Assembly (NCBI GenBank): GCA_026399205.1 | Contig: JAPLRL010000042.1 | Span: 1 to 56,937, forward strand | Length of the DNA stretch: 56,937 nt | Reading direction: 5' to 3' | Source of the DNA: Gammaproteobacteria bacterium | GTDB taxonomy: Bacteria; Pseudomonadota; Gammaproteobacteria; Legionellales; Legionellaceae | In this document: in pieces, positions 18,555-27,627 of the stretch | Layout: every line of letters begins with the position of its first letter | Position numbering within the stretch: position 1 is the stretch's first letter | Position numbers and translations under genes: made by a program | The notes under the pieces: generated by a model | What the model was told of the DNA's origin: nothing | Seen by the model: only the letters and a program-made list of their open reading frames with translations | The model's database searches: none

Positions 18555-20002
18555 TTTACCGACGCTGCATTTTATTTTTCCTATTGTTGACTCGAATCTT
18601 CACCATGGCAGTGGTTCCTTTAAACGATCCTACGGAATCTCGATATGGTGAAATGGCTAGAAAAATGGTTGCCACACAAGATTGGGTGACGTTATGGCAT
18701 GATGTAGGGGTGCCTTTTTGGGGAAAACCACCCTTGTCAATTTGGTTGGGTGCGTTATCTATGCAGGGGTTGGGTGTGAGCGCTTTTTCTGTGCGATTAC
18801 CCGCTTTATGCATGTCTATTGTCATGTTGATGATGATGTGGATGGTGACCAAGCGATACCGTGGTGTCGCAATCGCAGATGTGAGTGTGGTGGTATTAGC
18901 GAGTAGTTTTTTATTTTATTTAGATGCAGGAACCATCATGACGGATCCTGCCTTATTATTTGGGTTGTTTCTCAGTCAAGTGACATTCTGGCATGCGTTA
19001 CAGCGTCATTCACGCGTGAGTGGTTATTTATTTTTTATAGGCATCGCAATTGGCTTATTGGCAAAAGGACCCATCATTTTGGTGTTATTGGGGGGGTGTT
19101 TGGGTTGGTGGCTCACTGTACAGAAAAAGTGGACACAGTGCTGGCGTCAACTCCCTTGGGTGAGTGGCAGTCTTTTAATGCTTGCACTGGTCCTCCCTTG
19201 GTATGTCTTAGCCGAAATGAAAACACCAGGATTTTTACAGTATTTTATTGTGGGTGAACATGTTGGACGGTTTTTACAATCATCATGGCATGGTGATAAA
19301 TATGGGCTTGCGCATGCACAACTGCCTGGGATGATCTGGCTGTATGTTGTGATGGGCTTGTTACCATGGATGGTTTGGGTCGGCTGGTGTGGGGCTCAAA
19401 AAAAAGGGCGCTCATTCATTAAATCGGTGTTTAAACAAGATAAAATGGCTTGGATGCAATATTGGCTTATATGCTTTTTGTTTCCCAGTATTTTCTTTAC
19501 GTTTTCGAGTAATTTAATCTACCCTTATATGTTACCTGTCGCGCCTGCCTTTGCGATGTTATTTGCCGAATGTTGGGTTTTATTTAAAACCACCGAATCA
19601 AAAGAAAAGCAGCTGTTAGGGTCTGCCAGTATCATGGGAATTATATTTTTTACGGCGGGCCTCCTGTTTTTGTGTTCTCCACAGTATGTCTCACAATCAC
19701 AAGACCGTGTGGTTAGCTTGTGGCAAACTCAAGCAGATAGTGTGAAGAATCCCTTGGTTTATTTACGTTGGAAATTGGATTTTTCCGCACCCTTTTATTC
19801 ACAAGGGCGAGTGGTCTATGGCCTAGATTTACCTACGATTTGTCCACAAATTCAGGCACATCAACCCGTTTATTTGGTTGTGCAAGATACAGATTTAGCC
19901 CAATTAGCGCAGCGGATTCAGACGTCATTTCAAGTGGTCGGGCAGGTGAAACGCTTGAAGACGTCGGTTTATTTGGTGCGGGTGGTGGGGTTGCCTTGTT
20001 AG
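18551..20002 (+). CDS. ArnT-like glycosyltransferase (GT-C, family 39/83)
   Basis: 483-residue multi-pass membrane protein. DPTESRYGEMARKM followed by DWVTLW and GKPPLSIW is the luminal active-site loop of the ArnT/PMT group, with the conserved acidic residue near D25-E28. About ten transmembrane helices follow, then a periplasmic C-terminal domain. Such enzymes transfer a sugar from a polyprenyl carrier to lipid A, protein or another acceptor. The substrate is unknown and no Ara4N genes are nearby. It overlaps the preceding amidotransferase by 4 bp. Confidence 0.85.
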   Translation: MIYRRCILFFLLLTRIFTMAVVPLNDPTESRYGEMARKMVATQDWVTLWHDVGVPFWGKPPLSIWLGALSMQGLGVSAFSVRLPALCMSIVMLMMMWMVTKRYRGVAIADVSVVVLASSFLFYLDAGTIMTDPALLFGLFLSQVTFWHALQRHSRVSGYLFFIGIAIGLLAKGPIILVLLGGCLGWWLTVQKKWTQCWRQLPWVSGSLLMLALVLPWYVLAEMKTPGFLQYFIVGEHVGRFLQSSWHGDKYGLAHAQLPGMIWLYVVMGLLPWMVWVGWCGAQKKGRSFIKSVFKQDKMAWMQYWLICFLFPSIFFTFSSNLIYPYMLPVAPAFAMLFAECWVLFKTTESKEKQLLGSASIMGIIFFTAGLLFLCSPQYVSQSQDRVVSLWQTQADSVKNPLVYLRWKLDFSAPFYSQGRVVYGLDLPTICPQIQAHQPVYLVVQDTDLAQLAQRIQTSFQVVGQVKRLKTSVYLVRVVGLPC

Positions 20003-20008
20003 CTTAGG

Positions 20009-21091
20009 CTACCATCCTTGTTCTAAAAACTGCCGTGTAGCTTTTAGAGGATCTTCCGCCTGAGTGATGGCAGAGATCAGCGCAACCCCGTCAACGCCTG
20101 ATGCCAAAATAGCCGGTAATCGTTCAAGTGTGATGCCCCCAATTGCCACCAATGGATAATTGAGCGTACGACGCCATCGTTGCAGCTCGTTAATCCCCTG
20201 TGGTTTAACCGATACGATTTTACTGGTTGTTGAATAAATCGGTCCACAGGCAATGTAAGAGGGGTTGAGCGCATGTGCTCGTGCGACTTCATAATAGCCA
20301 TGTGTGCTGATACCCAGCAGCAATCCTGCGCGATGAATGCGCTCAATGTTGGCAGTTTGCAGGTCGTCTTGACCGAGGTGAACGCCAGTCGCACCGCATT
20401 GAATTGCGAGCTCCCAATGGTCATTAATAAATAAGGTGGCGTTATATTGTTTGGCTAAACAAACACTGCGTTTGATCTCGTCTTCTAGATAGGCCTCGGA
20501 TGTGTTTTTGATGCGTAATTGAATGCAGGTGACGCCCTGTGGTAGGAGTGATGCTATCCACTCGCTACTATCAACGACGGGATATAACCCAGGGTAACAA
20601 GGTTTGAAAGCCGTGGGTATGGTGCACAAGGGGGCGGGGGATAGGTAGGGAAGATCGGCTTGATCTTCTGGCCAATGGTGTTGCAAAGACAAAGGTTTAG
20701 CCAATCGCAAAGTTTGATGCTCATGCATGGTTGCAATGACAATAGCGTCTTTTATTGGATACCCTAACTCAAGACACGCCGTTATGGTTTGTAATCGGTG
20801 CGTAAAGTCTGGAACAAGGTGTGTATAGCCAATCCAAAACGCTTCTTTTCCATTGGTCCAATAGGCTTGGGGTTTTAAATCCTCGCTATCAATTAAGACG
20901 CTTTGCACGCTTTTGGATAAAAGGGTGTGAGCGGTTTCTTGAATGGCGTTGGGAGAGGGTAATTGGTGTTGGCAGAGGTGTTCTGCTTCTGTTTTTGAGA
21001 GGATCAAAATGGGAGAGGAATGCATGGTTAGATTAAAATGGTGATGTACTTGTGGAATGACGATTATATATGAATTAGGGTTTGTTGACAT
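20009..21091 (-). CDS. thiE: Thiamine-phosphate synthase ThiE fused to a degenerate ThiD half
   Basis: 360 residues. The C-terminal ~200 residues are a complete ThiE barrel: QLRIKN, FINDHWELA, GATGVHLGQDDL, LGISTHG, CGPIYSTTSK and VAIGGIT. It joins HMP-PP and thiazole phosphate to thiamine phosphate. Residues about 28-140 resemble the C-terminal half of HMP-P kinase ThiD (ILSKTEAEHL, then LGYPIKDAIVIAT), but the N-terminal substrate half and the anionic-hole GTGC are absent (DFTHR stands in its place). It is probably a dead remnant of a ThiD-ThiE fusion. A second Met at 21025 is an alternative start; neither has a clear ribosome-binding site. No TPP riboswitch is seen upstream. Confidence 0.88.
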   Translation of the reverse strand: MSTNPNSYIIVIPQVHHHFNLTMHSSPILILSKTEAEHLCQHQLPSPNAIQETAHTLLSKSVQSVLIDSEDLKPQAYWTNGKEAFWIGYTHLVPDFTHRLQTITACLELGYPIKDAIVIATMHEHQTLRLAKPLSLQHHWPEDQADLPYLSPAPLCTIPTAFKPCYPGLYPVVDSSEWIASLLPQGVTCIQLRIKNTSEAYLEDEIKRSVCLAKQYNATLFINDHWELAIQCGATGVHLGQDDLQTANIERIHRAGLLLGISTHGYYEVARAHALNPSYIACGPIYSTTSKIVSVKPQGINELQRWRRTLNYPLVAIGGITLERLPAILASGVDGVALISAITQAEDPLKATRQFLEQGW

Positions 21092-21114
21092 TTCATTTTT
21101 TCAAACCCCAAGAT

Positions 21115-21182
21115 ATCCGAGCCGCGACCGTTAGGGAGCGGAACTGTTAAAACTTCCGCTCCCTAACGGTCGCGGCTCGGAT
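21115..21182. repeat. Palindromic repeat family B, copy 3
   Basis: 68-bp palindrome with arms ATCCGAGCCGCGACCGTTAG. It lies directly upstream of thiE and downstream of the 1171-residue gene. Confidence 0.93.
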
Positions 21183-21215
21183 TGATCGGGCGTTGTCGGG
21201 TGAATATCTATGATC

Positions 21216-24200
21216 CTACAGCGATTTTGCGGGTCTAAATCGTACTTCTTGTTGCACCGCACTAAAGGTCGTATACCTAAACATCGACTGGGTGCTCACA
21301 AACTGTTGAGTTGCCTCCATCCCCGTTACCATCCGCTGAACGTACCGTTGCATATATCCTTGTAATGATGAAAATTGCGGGTTCGTTTTAATCAAAGAAT
21401 GCAGTTGTTCAGCTATCTCACGATGTTTTTCCGCGCGATGCTCTCCTGGTTCCCCCTCTAAGAGTCGGTTTAATATCCGCTCCATCATGACCTTAAAATC
21501 TCTATCTTGACCATTAAAAAGGGCGCCTATTGAAAAGGTATCTTGTAGTTCTCGCAGGTACCATCTGCGCTCTACGGCTTCCCTTTTTTGGCGTTCAATC
21601 GCAGTGAGACGATGAGCTGCTTCTTTCTCTTTTTGCTCGGCTTGTAAGGCTCGACAAGCCTCTTCTTTTTCTTTAGTCGCAACACTTGCTTTTTGTGTGG
21701 CAACGTCCAGTGCACGCCGGTGCTCTTCTATTTTTTGTTGTGCTTGTTGGCTCACCCCCTCCATCGCCATTAAGTAGGTATGTCGCTCACTACGTAACCG
21801 GCGTAGTTCATCACTAAGATCGGTGAGCGCATGGTTTAATGCTAACCAACTTTGCGTTCCCTGATTATACAGTCGATGTGTTTCGGGCGCGGCTTGTAAG
21901 TAGTGCTGTTTTGCTGTTTCTAGTTGGGCCATGACCTCTAAATAAGCCTGACTTTCTGTATCACACTCAGGACCCGCTAACTCTTCATTCAGGATAATAT
22001 AAATCCATTTCAATACAGCCCAGTAAATTTCTGCTCGCTCTAATCTTGCCCCACCGGTATCTCTCACGCCAAAAAACATCGCTAAGCGCCACCACCAAGA
22101 GGCATCGTCTTCAACACAGCCATACAGTCGCTCTGCAAATGCAATGGTTGTGGTAAAAACTGCATCTAGTTTTTCTTTTAAATACACCACACTATCTCCC
22201 AAATAAGTGGCTCGATATTCAAAGTGGGATAAGATTAACCTGACTTCTTGAGCTGCAATAAAATACCCCCGGCCCTGTGCCGCCTCAATATTCGTTTGCA
22301 CTTGCATTTGCTTATCCATCCAGGGTAAGGGATTAGCACCCAAGGCCAGCAAGCCTCGTAGAATATCTTCACAAAACGTTCGTTCTGAGGCATCAACGCA
22401 CTGTGCATAATGACTCAATATTTCTGTTAGATAAGCATCTAGAGCGTATTGTCCTAGCATGCTTTTTTCGTCTTGAAGGAGCTGGTGTGAAATGAGATCT
22501 AAAGTGGTCTCTACAATTAGGGGTTGTTGTTTCCCCTGACCTAATTTCAGAATGAACGATTCTAGTTTTTTATAAACATCGTCTGACCAGACTAATCGCG
22601 AAGAGGCTGTTAAGTTTAAGCGTTTCAATTTAAATGCACGTGCTCTATTTTGCAGCGTGATCAACGAAGCGTCTAAGCTTTTTACCTCGTTTTCAATCCA
22701 ATGCATGGATTGTTTGTAAGATTGTGCAATGTTGCTTCCGGCTAAAGTGACCATTGCTTCCGTTGCCCAGGTGACGAAGTCTAGATGCGGCGAATGTAAT
22801 TGCTGCTGAATGTGTTCATAAAACGCTTTTGTATGCAGAATTTTATGTGTTTCATGCAAAATCTGGGCTTGGTAATCTTGCATCTTGACAAGACCCGCAC
22901 GGTCAATAAAACACAAGGGTCGCCAAAATGCTAAAAATGCATCGCGTTTCTTTCCATCACCTGGCGTTCCCAGATAAGGGGTCACCCAACGTTTTAATTG
23001 TTGTGCCAATAGGTTATCCCCGCGACTTCTGTCATCCATAACAAGTTTAGCACTACATAACCTAGTGGAGGGTTCCCCGCCTTTGCTGGGATGACTAAGG
23101 TCACGAGGACGAGCATCGCAATCCGGTTGACGTGACGGCTCTGTCCGGACTTCTCTGTTGAATGAAGGCAGCTGAAATGCATAACCACTGTCATTCAAGA
23201 AATGACTCATATCTGAAAAAAAACTAACCCGCACAGCATCAATGTTGGGTGCAAGTTGTGTAAACCGTTCCTCAATGTTTAAGAGTGGCTGCACCCCTCT
23301 TTCAATGAGTTGGTTGACCAGGTGATCGGAACCTTGACCGAGTAAACTTAAAATATTGTGCTCTAAACCCACTTTGGTGCGTATGCGAGCACTTAAATAG
23401 TCTCTAAATTGATGCCGCTCTTCTTGAAATAGCTTGAGTAGCTCATAGTTGCGATTAATCAGGAGTTGAACAAAACGAGCTTCTCCAGACGCTAACCAGC
23501 GTTGTCCTTCTGTGCTCAACAAAAACTTCATGTTGACCATTTTGTCAGCAATATACAAATGAAAGCGTAACCAATCTGCTAAGCGAAAAAGATGATGCGC
23601 TGCCTCTTTCCGAACGGCCTCGTCCGCGGCGGTCGACCAACAAACGTTCTTCGATGCATCCATTTTTTGTTCTAATAAATATAACAATGGATCCTCGCCA
23701 TGTATTAAGCGTGCCCCCCCAATTTGATAACCACACTTGATGCCATGCTCAAGATAAGTGTTGATTTTATCGATCTCTGGCAATCGTAACGCACGGACTT
23801 TTAAATGCCGGAGCGCATTGACATGCAGATCAGGAATAAAGGTAGCCGCATACTTCAAGAGTTCTTGGAAGGGATTCATGGGATGAAAGGTGATCTCAGG
23901 ATGTTTTGCATTCAACTGCCCTTTGGCAATCAAGGTATAATCAAACGTTAGCTTCGGTTTATTTCCACCCTCGGTTAAGATCAACAGCGCTTTAAATAAT
24001 TGCGAGACCAATTGCACTTGATATAACACGAATTTTTCTACCGCTCTTGGAATAAATTCTGCATCCCTTATGGGATGCGGCGTAGATAAGAAACGCTGAA
24101 ATACGCTACTTAATTCTTTTAATACATCCAGCGCCTGCTTATCAAAAAAAGCACGATATTTTTCTCGTTGAACTAAAATATCAACCACTTTTTTTAAATG

Positions 24201-24731
24201 CTCAACCGCTTCATATTGCTCACTCGCGGTTGCAAGCGTTGAGAGCTCAAGAGCGACTAATGCCACATAACTCAACACAATTTTAGCTATATTTTGTTTG
24301 GAATCTCCTTGCAGGCTTTTTGCTGTAGAGAGGGTGCTTAACACCGCGAGTGTTAAAGGAAAATCTCGATAGGCCTGGCCATTGACTAACGCCATCTGCG
24401 CGTATTGTTGATTCATTTCTTTTAAATTGATCACAGATTTAAATTGATAAACAGATTCGCGAATCTTGTCAAATGAAAAGGAGCGCCAACAAGCTGCAAT
24501 TGCGCGTGGTAAATGTTCAGCCGCATTGGGGCCAGAAAAGGGCTCTAGCTCTTGAAGTAGGGCATTAAATTGTTCGATTTGTGCGGGATTGGTTAAGCTG
24601 AGTTCGCTATAGAAACACCAGTGCAATAACCGGTAAGCTCCGTCTGGCAACACTGCGGTTAATGCTTGTTGTGCGCCAGCACCTGCTGTTTCCACCCCTT
24701 TTTGAGATAAACTTTCATTTTTTGCGGGCAT
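21216..24731 (-). CDS. Large helical/coiled-coil protein of unknown function (1171 aa)
   Basis: No family recognised. It is almost wholly alpha-helical by composition (Leu, Ala, Glu, Gln), without a signal peptide or membrane helix. A long coiled coil rich in Glu/Lys/Arg/Ala lies at about 985-1085 and the last 85 residues are amphipathic. An Arg/Asp/Pro/Ser-rich stretch at about 530-567 breaks the pattern and matches repeat-like DNA (23029-23143). A very strong AGGAGGG lies 4 nt before the ATG, so it is well translated. Size, isolation and composition suggest a secreted effector or structural protein; this is inference. Confidence 0.7.
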   Translation of the reverse strand: MPAKNESLSQKGVETAGAGAQQALTAVLPDGAYRLLHWCFYSELSLTNPAQIEQFNALLQELEPFSGPNAAEHLPRAIAACWRSFSFDKIRESVYQFKSVINLKEMNQQYAQMALVNGQAYRDFPLTLAVLSTLSTAKSLQGDSKQNIAKIVLSYVALVALELSTLATASEQYEAVEHLKKVVDILVQREKYRAFFDKQALDVLKELSSVFQRFLSTPHPIRDAEFIPRAVEKFVLYQVQLVSQLFKALLILTEGGNKPKLTFDYTLIAKGQLNAKHPEITFHPMNPFQELLKYAATFIPDLHVNALRHLKVRALRLPEIDKINTYLEHGIKCGYQIGGARLIHGEDPLLYLLEQKMDASKNVCWSTAADEAVRKEAAHHLFRLADWLRFHLYIADKMVNMKFLLSTEGQRWLASGEARFVQLLINRNYELLKLFQEERHQFRDYLSARIRTKVGLEHNILSLLGQGSDHLVNQLIERGVQPLLNIEERFTQLAPNIDAVRVSFFSDMSHFLNDSGYAFQLPSFNREVRTEPSRQPDCDARPRDLSHPSKGGEPSTRLCSAKLVMDDRSRGDNLLAQQLKRWVTPYLGTPGDGKKRDAFLAFWRPLCFIDRAGLVKMQDYQAQILHETHKILHTKAFYEHIQQQLHSPHLDFVTWATEAMVTLAGSNIAQSYKQSMHWIENEVKSLDASLITLQNRARAFKLKRLNLTASSRLVWSDDVYKKLESFILKLGQGKQQPLIVETTLDLISHQLLQDEKSMLGQYALDAYLTEILSHYAQCVDASERTFCEDILRGLLALGANPLPWMDKQMQVQTNIEAAQGRGYFIAAQEVRLILSHFEYRATYLGDSVVYLKEKLDAVFTTTIAFAERLYGCVEDDASWWWRLAMFFGVRDTGGARLERAEIYWAVLKWIYIILNEELAGPECDTESQAYLEVMAQLETAKQHYLQAAPETHRLYNQGTQSWLALNHALTDLSDELRRLRSERHTYLMAMEGVSQQAQQKIEEHRRALDVATQKASVATKEKEEACRALQAEQKEKEAAHRLTAIERQKREAVERRWYLRELQDTFSIGALFNGQDRDFKVMMERILNRLLEGEPGEHRAEKHREIAEQLHSLIKTNPQFSSLQGYMQRYVQRMVTGMEATQQFVSTQSMFRYTTFSAVQQEVRFRPAKSL
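23029..23100. repeat. Repeat-like palindromic DNA inside the 1171-aa coding sequence
   Basis: On the minus strand this reads GTCATCCCAGCAAAGGCGGG, the form of the common proteobacterial intergenic repeat (GTCATxCCxGCxxAGGCGGG). It stays in frame and encodes an Arg/Asp/Ser/Pro-rich stretch unlike its helical surroundings. The exact ends are unclear. Confidence 0.5.
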
Positions 24732-24844
24732 TTTTCCCTCCTGCCTTTAGTTGGACTGTGCCTTCCCATTCCGGCGGGAAGTGCTTCGAAGAAAGTCTAG
24801 AGGGGGGGTATTTGATTGTCAATATATTTTTTTTATACTCGAAT

Positions 24845-24912
24845 ATCCGAGCCGCGACCGTTAGGGAGCGGAAGTTTTAACAGCTCCGCTCCCTAACGGT
24901 CGCGGTTCGGAT
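24845..24912. repeat. Palindromic repeat family B, copy 4
   Basis: 68-bp palindrome with arms ATCCGAGCCGCGACCGTTAG and one mismatch in the right arm. It lies between the divergent 1171-aa gene and the MFS exporter. Confidence 0.93.
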
Positions 24913-24945
24913 TGATCGTAGTGAAACGGACGGTCTTATATTATA

Positions 24946-26373
24946 ATGGACGTTGTTAACATAACGGGCATCCCCCATTCCATGTTAAAAAAATTAACAA
25001 GCTTAAACATGACCCCGTTTATTATTTCGCTTTCTTTTTTTATGGAGGCGGTGGATAGCACGGTTGTGAATACCGCGATTCCTGCGATGTCGGTGGGTTT
25101 ACATGTGGATCCTGTCGATTTGAAAGTGGCACTCATCAGTTATTTTTTAGCATTGGCTGTTTTTATTCCTATTAGTGGTTGGTTGGCAGATAAATTTGGA
25201 TCTAAAAAAATATTTATCAGTGCCTTATGTATTTTTACCTTAAGCTCCATCGCATGTGGTTGCTCATATAATTTAACCAGCTTAATGGTTGCGCGCTTTA
25301 TTCAAGGGCTCGGAGGCGCACTGGGCTTACCCATCGGCCGACTGATGCTGATACGAAAATATGGGAGAGAAAAGCTTGTTGTGATGATGGGGCGCGTGGT
25401 GATGGTCGGTGGAATAGGGCTGATGCTGGGTCCGGCGATTGGTGGATATCTCACTCATTATCTGTCTTGGCACTGGATTTTTTGGGTGAATATTCCTATT
25501 GGTATCACCGCTATTATGTTAGCAAAATGCTGGTTGGAGGAAGTCCCACCGCAGCCCGTAAAACCTTTCGATGGGCTAGGGTTTGTATTGTTTGGCGCCG
25601 CGCTAGCGGGGTTGACGTTTGGTTTATCGGCGTTGAGTGAAACGACGATGTCTGATACGGTCGCTGTGAGTGTTTTATCTGGTTCCGTTTTATTATTTAT
25701 TGCGTATACCATTCGTTCTAAACGTCAGTTATATCCTGTTGTGAATCTCTCGTTGTTACGTCTAAGAACATTTCGAGTATCGGTGATGGGGAATTTAATA
25801 TCACGTTTGGGTTTTGGGGGGATTCCATTTTTGGTTCCGCTGTTGTTACAAATTGGACTCGGGTTTCCTGCACAAACAGCTGGGTTATTATTAACCCCTA
25901 CGGCGATGGCTATTTTAGTGGTTAAGCCATTGGTGTCCCCTTTATTACAATTATTGGGTTATAAACGATTACTGATCATCAATACTCTGTTGTCTGGCCT
26001 GTCAATATGGGCCTTTATGTTGATTGATGCTCATACGTCACTATATGTGATTGCCTTTTTGACTTTTTCGTATGGATGTATGCTATCTTTGCAGTACAGT
26101 GCGGTGAGTTCTTTGGCTTATGCAGATGTTGCATCAGCTGATCTTAGTGATGCGACCAGTATTTTAGGAACCGTCCAGCAATTGGCGCAGAGTTTTGGTG
26201 TCGCAACAAGTGCGATATTGATTCGTTTTTTTTCTTCGAAAATGCAAGGGCCATTACACTTAACATCCTGGATCTTTCAGGATACTTTTTTTGTACTTGG
26301 GTTATTGACCTTACTCTCTGCGTTTGTGTTTTTAAAGCTTAAACCAGAAGATGGTCTGCGAATGATGGGTTGA
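24946..26373 (+). CDS. MFS drug-efflux transporter, DHA2 (EmrB/QacA) family
   Basis: 475 residues, about 14 transmembrane helices. MEAVDSTVVNTAIPAM in helix 1 is motif D1, GWLADKFGSKK is motif A and GLMLGPAIGG is motif C of proton-driven exporters. The usual EmrA-type adaptor is absent nearby. The first ATG lies inside a TATAAT sequence (24942-24947); if that is the -10 box, the true start is the ATG at 24982 (MLKKLTSLN). Neither has a clear ribosome-binding site. The exported substrate is unknown. Confidence 0.9.
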   Translation: MDVVNITGIPHSMLKKLTSLNMTPFIISLSFFMEAVDSTVVNTAIPAMSVGLHVDPVDLKVALISYFLALAVFIPISGWLADKFGSKKIFISALCIFTLSSIACGCSYNLTSLMVARFIQGLGGALGLPIGRLMLIRKYGREKLVVMMGRVVMVGGIGLMLGPAIGGYLTHYLSWHWIFWVNIPIGITAIMLAKCWLEEVPPQPVKPFDGLGFVLFGAALAGLTFGLSALSETTMSDTVAVSVLSGSVLLFIAYTIRSKRQLYPVVNLSLLRLRTFRVSVMGNLISRLGFGGIPFLVPLLLQIGLGFPAQTAGLLLTPTAMAILVVKPLVSPLLQLLGYKRLLIINTLLSGLSIWAFMLIDAHTSLYVIAFLTFSYGCMLSLQYSAVSSLAYADVASADLSDATSILGTVQQLAQSFGVATSAILIRFFSSKMQGPLHLTSWIFQDTFFVLGLLTLLSAFVFLKLKPEDGLRMMG

Positions 26374-26381
26374 TGTGAAGC

Positions 26382-27563
26382 ATGATATCTAAATTTGATG
26401 TAATCATCATAGGCGCAGGCGCTGCGGGGTTGATGAGCGCTATTGAAGCGAGTAAACGAGGCCGCCGAGTTTTAATTTTAGAGAAAAGCAATAAACCGGG
26501 TAAAAAAATTCTGATGTCGGGTGGAGGGCGCTGTAACTTTACGAACCTCCATATTAGCCCAACACGGTTTCACTCTCATAATGAACATTTTTGTAAATCA
26601 GCTCTTAGTCGTTATACCCAATGGGATTTTATGGCCTTAGTTGAGCGCTATCGTATCGAGTATTTTGAAAAAACATTGGGGCAATTATTTTGTGAACATA
26701 AAGCCAGCCAAATTGTTGAGATGCTGTTATCAGAATGTAAAAAAAATGGCGTCACCTTGTTGCTGAATCAACAGATTGGATCTGTTAATCGGCTCGATGA
26801 AGGTTTTATGATTCAATGTCATGATGTGCGCTATGAGTGCCAGTCATTGGTTGTGGCCAGTGGTGGCCTGTCCATTCCTACGCTCGGCTCGAGTCCTTTT
26901 GGCTACCAACTTGCAGCTCAATTTGGGTTGTCGGTATATCCAACACGAGCGGGGTTGGTTCCTTTTACGTTACATACACAAGACAAGGAACGCCTAGAAC
27001 AATTGTCTGGCGTTTCAATTGATGCACTTGTTGAATGTAATGGTCATTCATTTCGCGAAAATATCTTGTTTACGCATCGTGGATTAAGTGGACCTGCTAT
27101 TTTGCAAATTTCTTCTTATTGGCATCCGGGTGATGACGTGAGTATCACGTTATTGCCAGACTTAAATGTATTCGAAACCTTGCAAATCGCTAAAAAAGAA
27201 TCGCCAGACTGTTTTTTAAAAACCGTGCTAGCGCGTTATTTTGCTAAAAGCATGTTGAGTGTATTTTTCCCTGCCGCGCTCTTAGATACTCCCATGAAGC
27301 AGTTTAATGATAAAATACTATTGGGTTTGGTTCAGCAGGTACAGCCGTGGATCATTAAACCCAACGCAACAGAAGGGTACCGAACCGCTGAAGTCACCTT
27401 GGGTGGGGTGGATTGCAATGAGCTTTCTTCTCAGACGTTTGAAACGAAAAAAGTGCCCGGACTTTATTTTGTCGGTGAGGTGTTAGATGTCGCTGGATGG
27501 TTAGGGGGTTATAATTTCCAATGGGCTTGGTCTTCTGGGTGGGCAGCGGGCCAAGTGGTGTAG
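26382..27563 (+). CDS. BaiN/HI0933-family FAD-dependent oxidoreductase
   Basis: 393-residue flavoprotein. It begins with the dinucleotide fold DVIIIGAGAAGLMSA and shows GGGRCNFTN, the family hallmark, an insertion domain in the middle and the closing YFVGEVLDVAGWLGGYN with FAD contacts. YhiN-type proteins are widespread but their reaction is not settled. It lies 8 bp after the MFS gene and may be cotranscribed. Its TAG stop lies inside repeat family C. Confidence 0.92.
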   Translation: MISKFDVIIIGAGAAGLMSAIEASKRGRRVLILEKSNKPGKKILMSGGGRCNFTNLHISPTRFHSHNEHFCKSALSRYTQWDFMALVERYRIEYFEKTLGQLFCEHKASQIVEMLLSECKKNGVTLLLNQQIGSVNRLDEGFMIQCHDVRYECQSLVVASGGLSIPTLGSSPFGYQLAAQFGLSVYPTRAGLVPFTLHTQDKERLEQLSGVSIDALVECNGHSFRENILFTHRGLSGPAILQISSYWHPGDDVSITLLPDLNVFETLQIAKKESPDCFLKTVLARYFAKSMLSVFFPAALLDTPMKQFNDKILLGLVQQVQPWIIKPNATEGYRTAEVTLGGVDCNELSSQTFETKKVPGLYFVGEVLDVAGWLGGYNFQWAWSSGWAAGQVV

Positions 27564-27615
27564 GTTGGGCCTTGGCCCAACACGCGATACATTGTTGGGC
27601 CAAGGCCCAACCTAC
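27560..27615. repeat. Palindromic repeat family C, copy 1
   Basis: Built from GTAGGTTGGGCCTTGGCCCA and its inverse. Each arm is itself palindromic (TTGGGCC...GGCCCAA). It contains the stop codon of the flavoprotein. A half copy is at 30777-30799, and GTAGGTTGG occurs at the stop of the next gene (28927). Confidence 0.9.
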
Positions 27616-27627
27616 GAGGGGATGTGA

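Noticed and set aside
21092-21215. TPP riboswitch in front of the ThiE gene
   Set aside because: The region is occupied by repeat B and none of the conserved thi-box motifs are visible.
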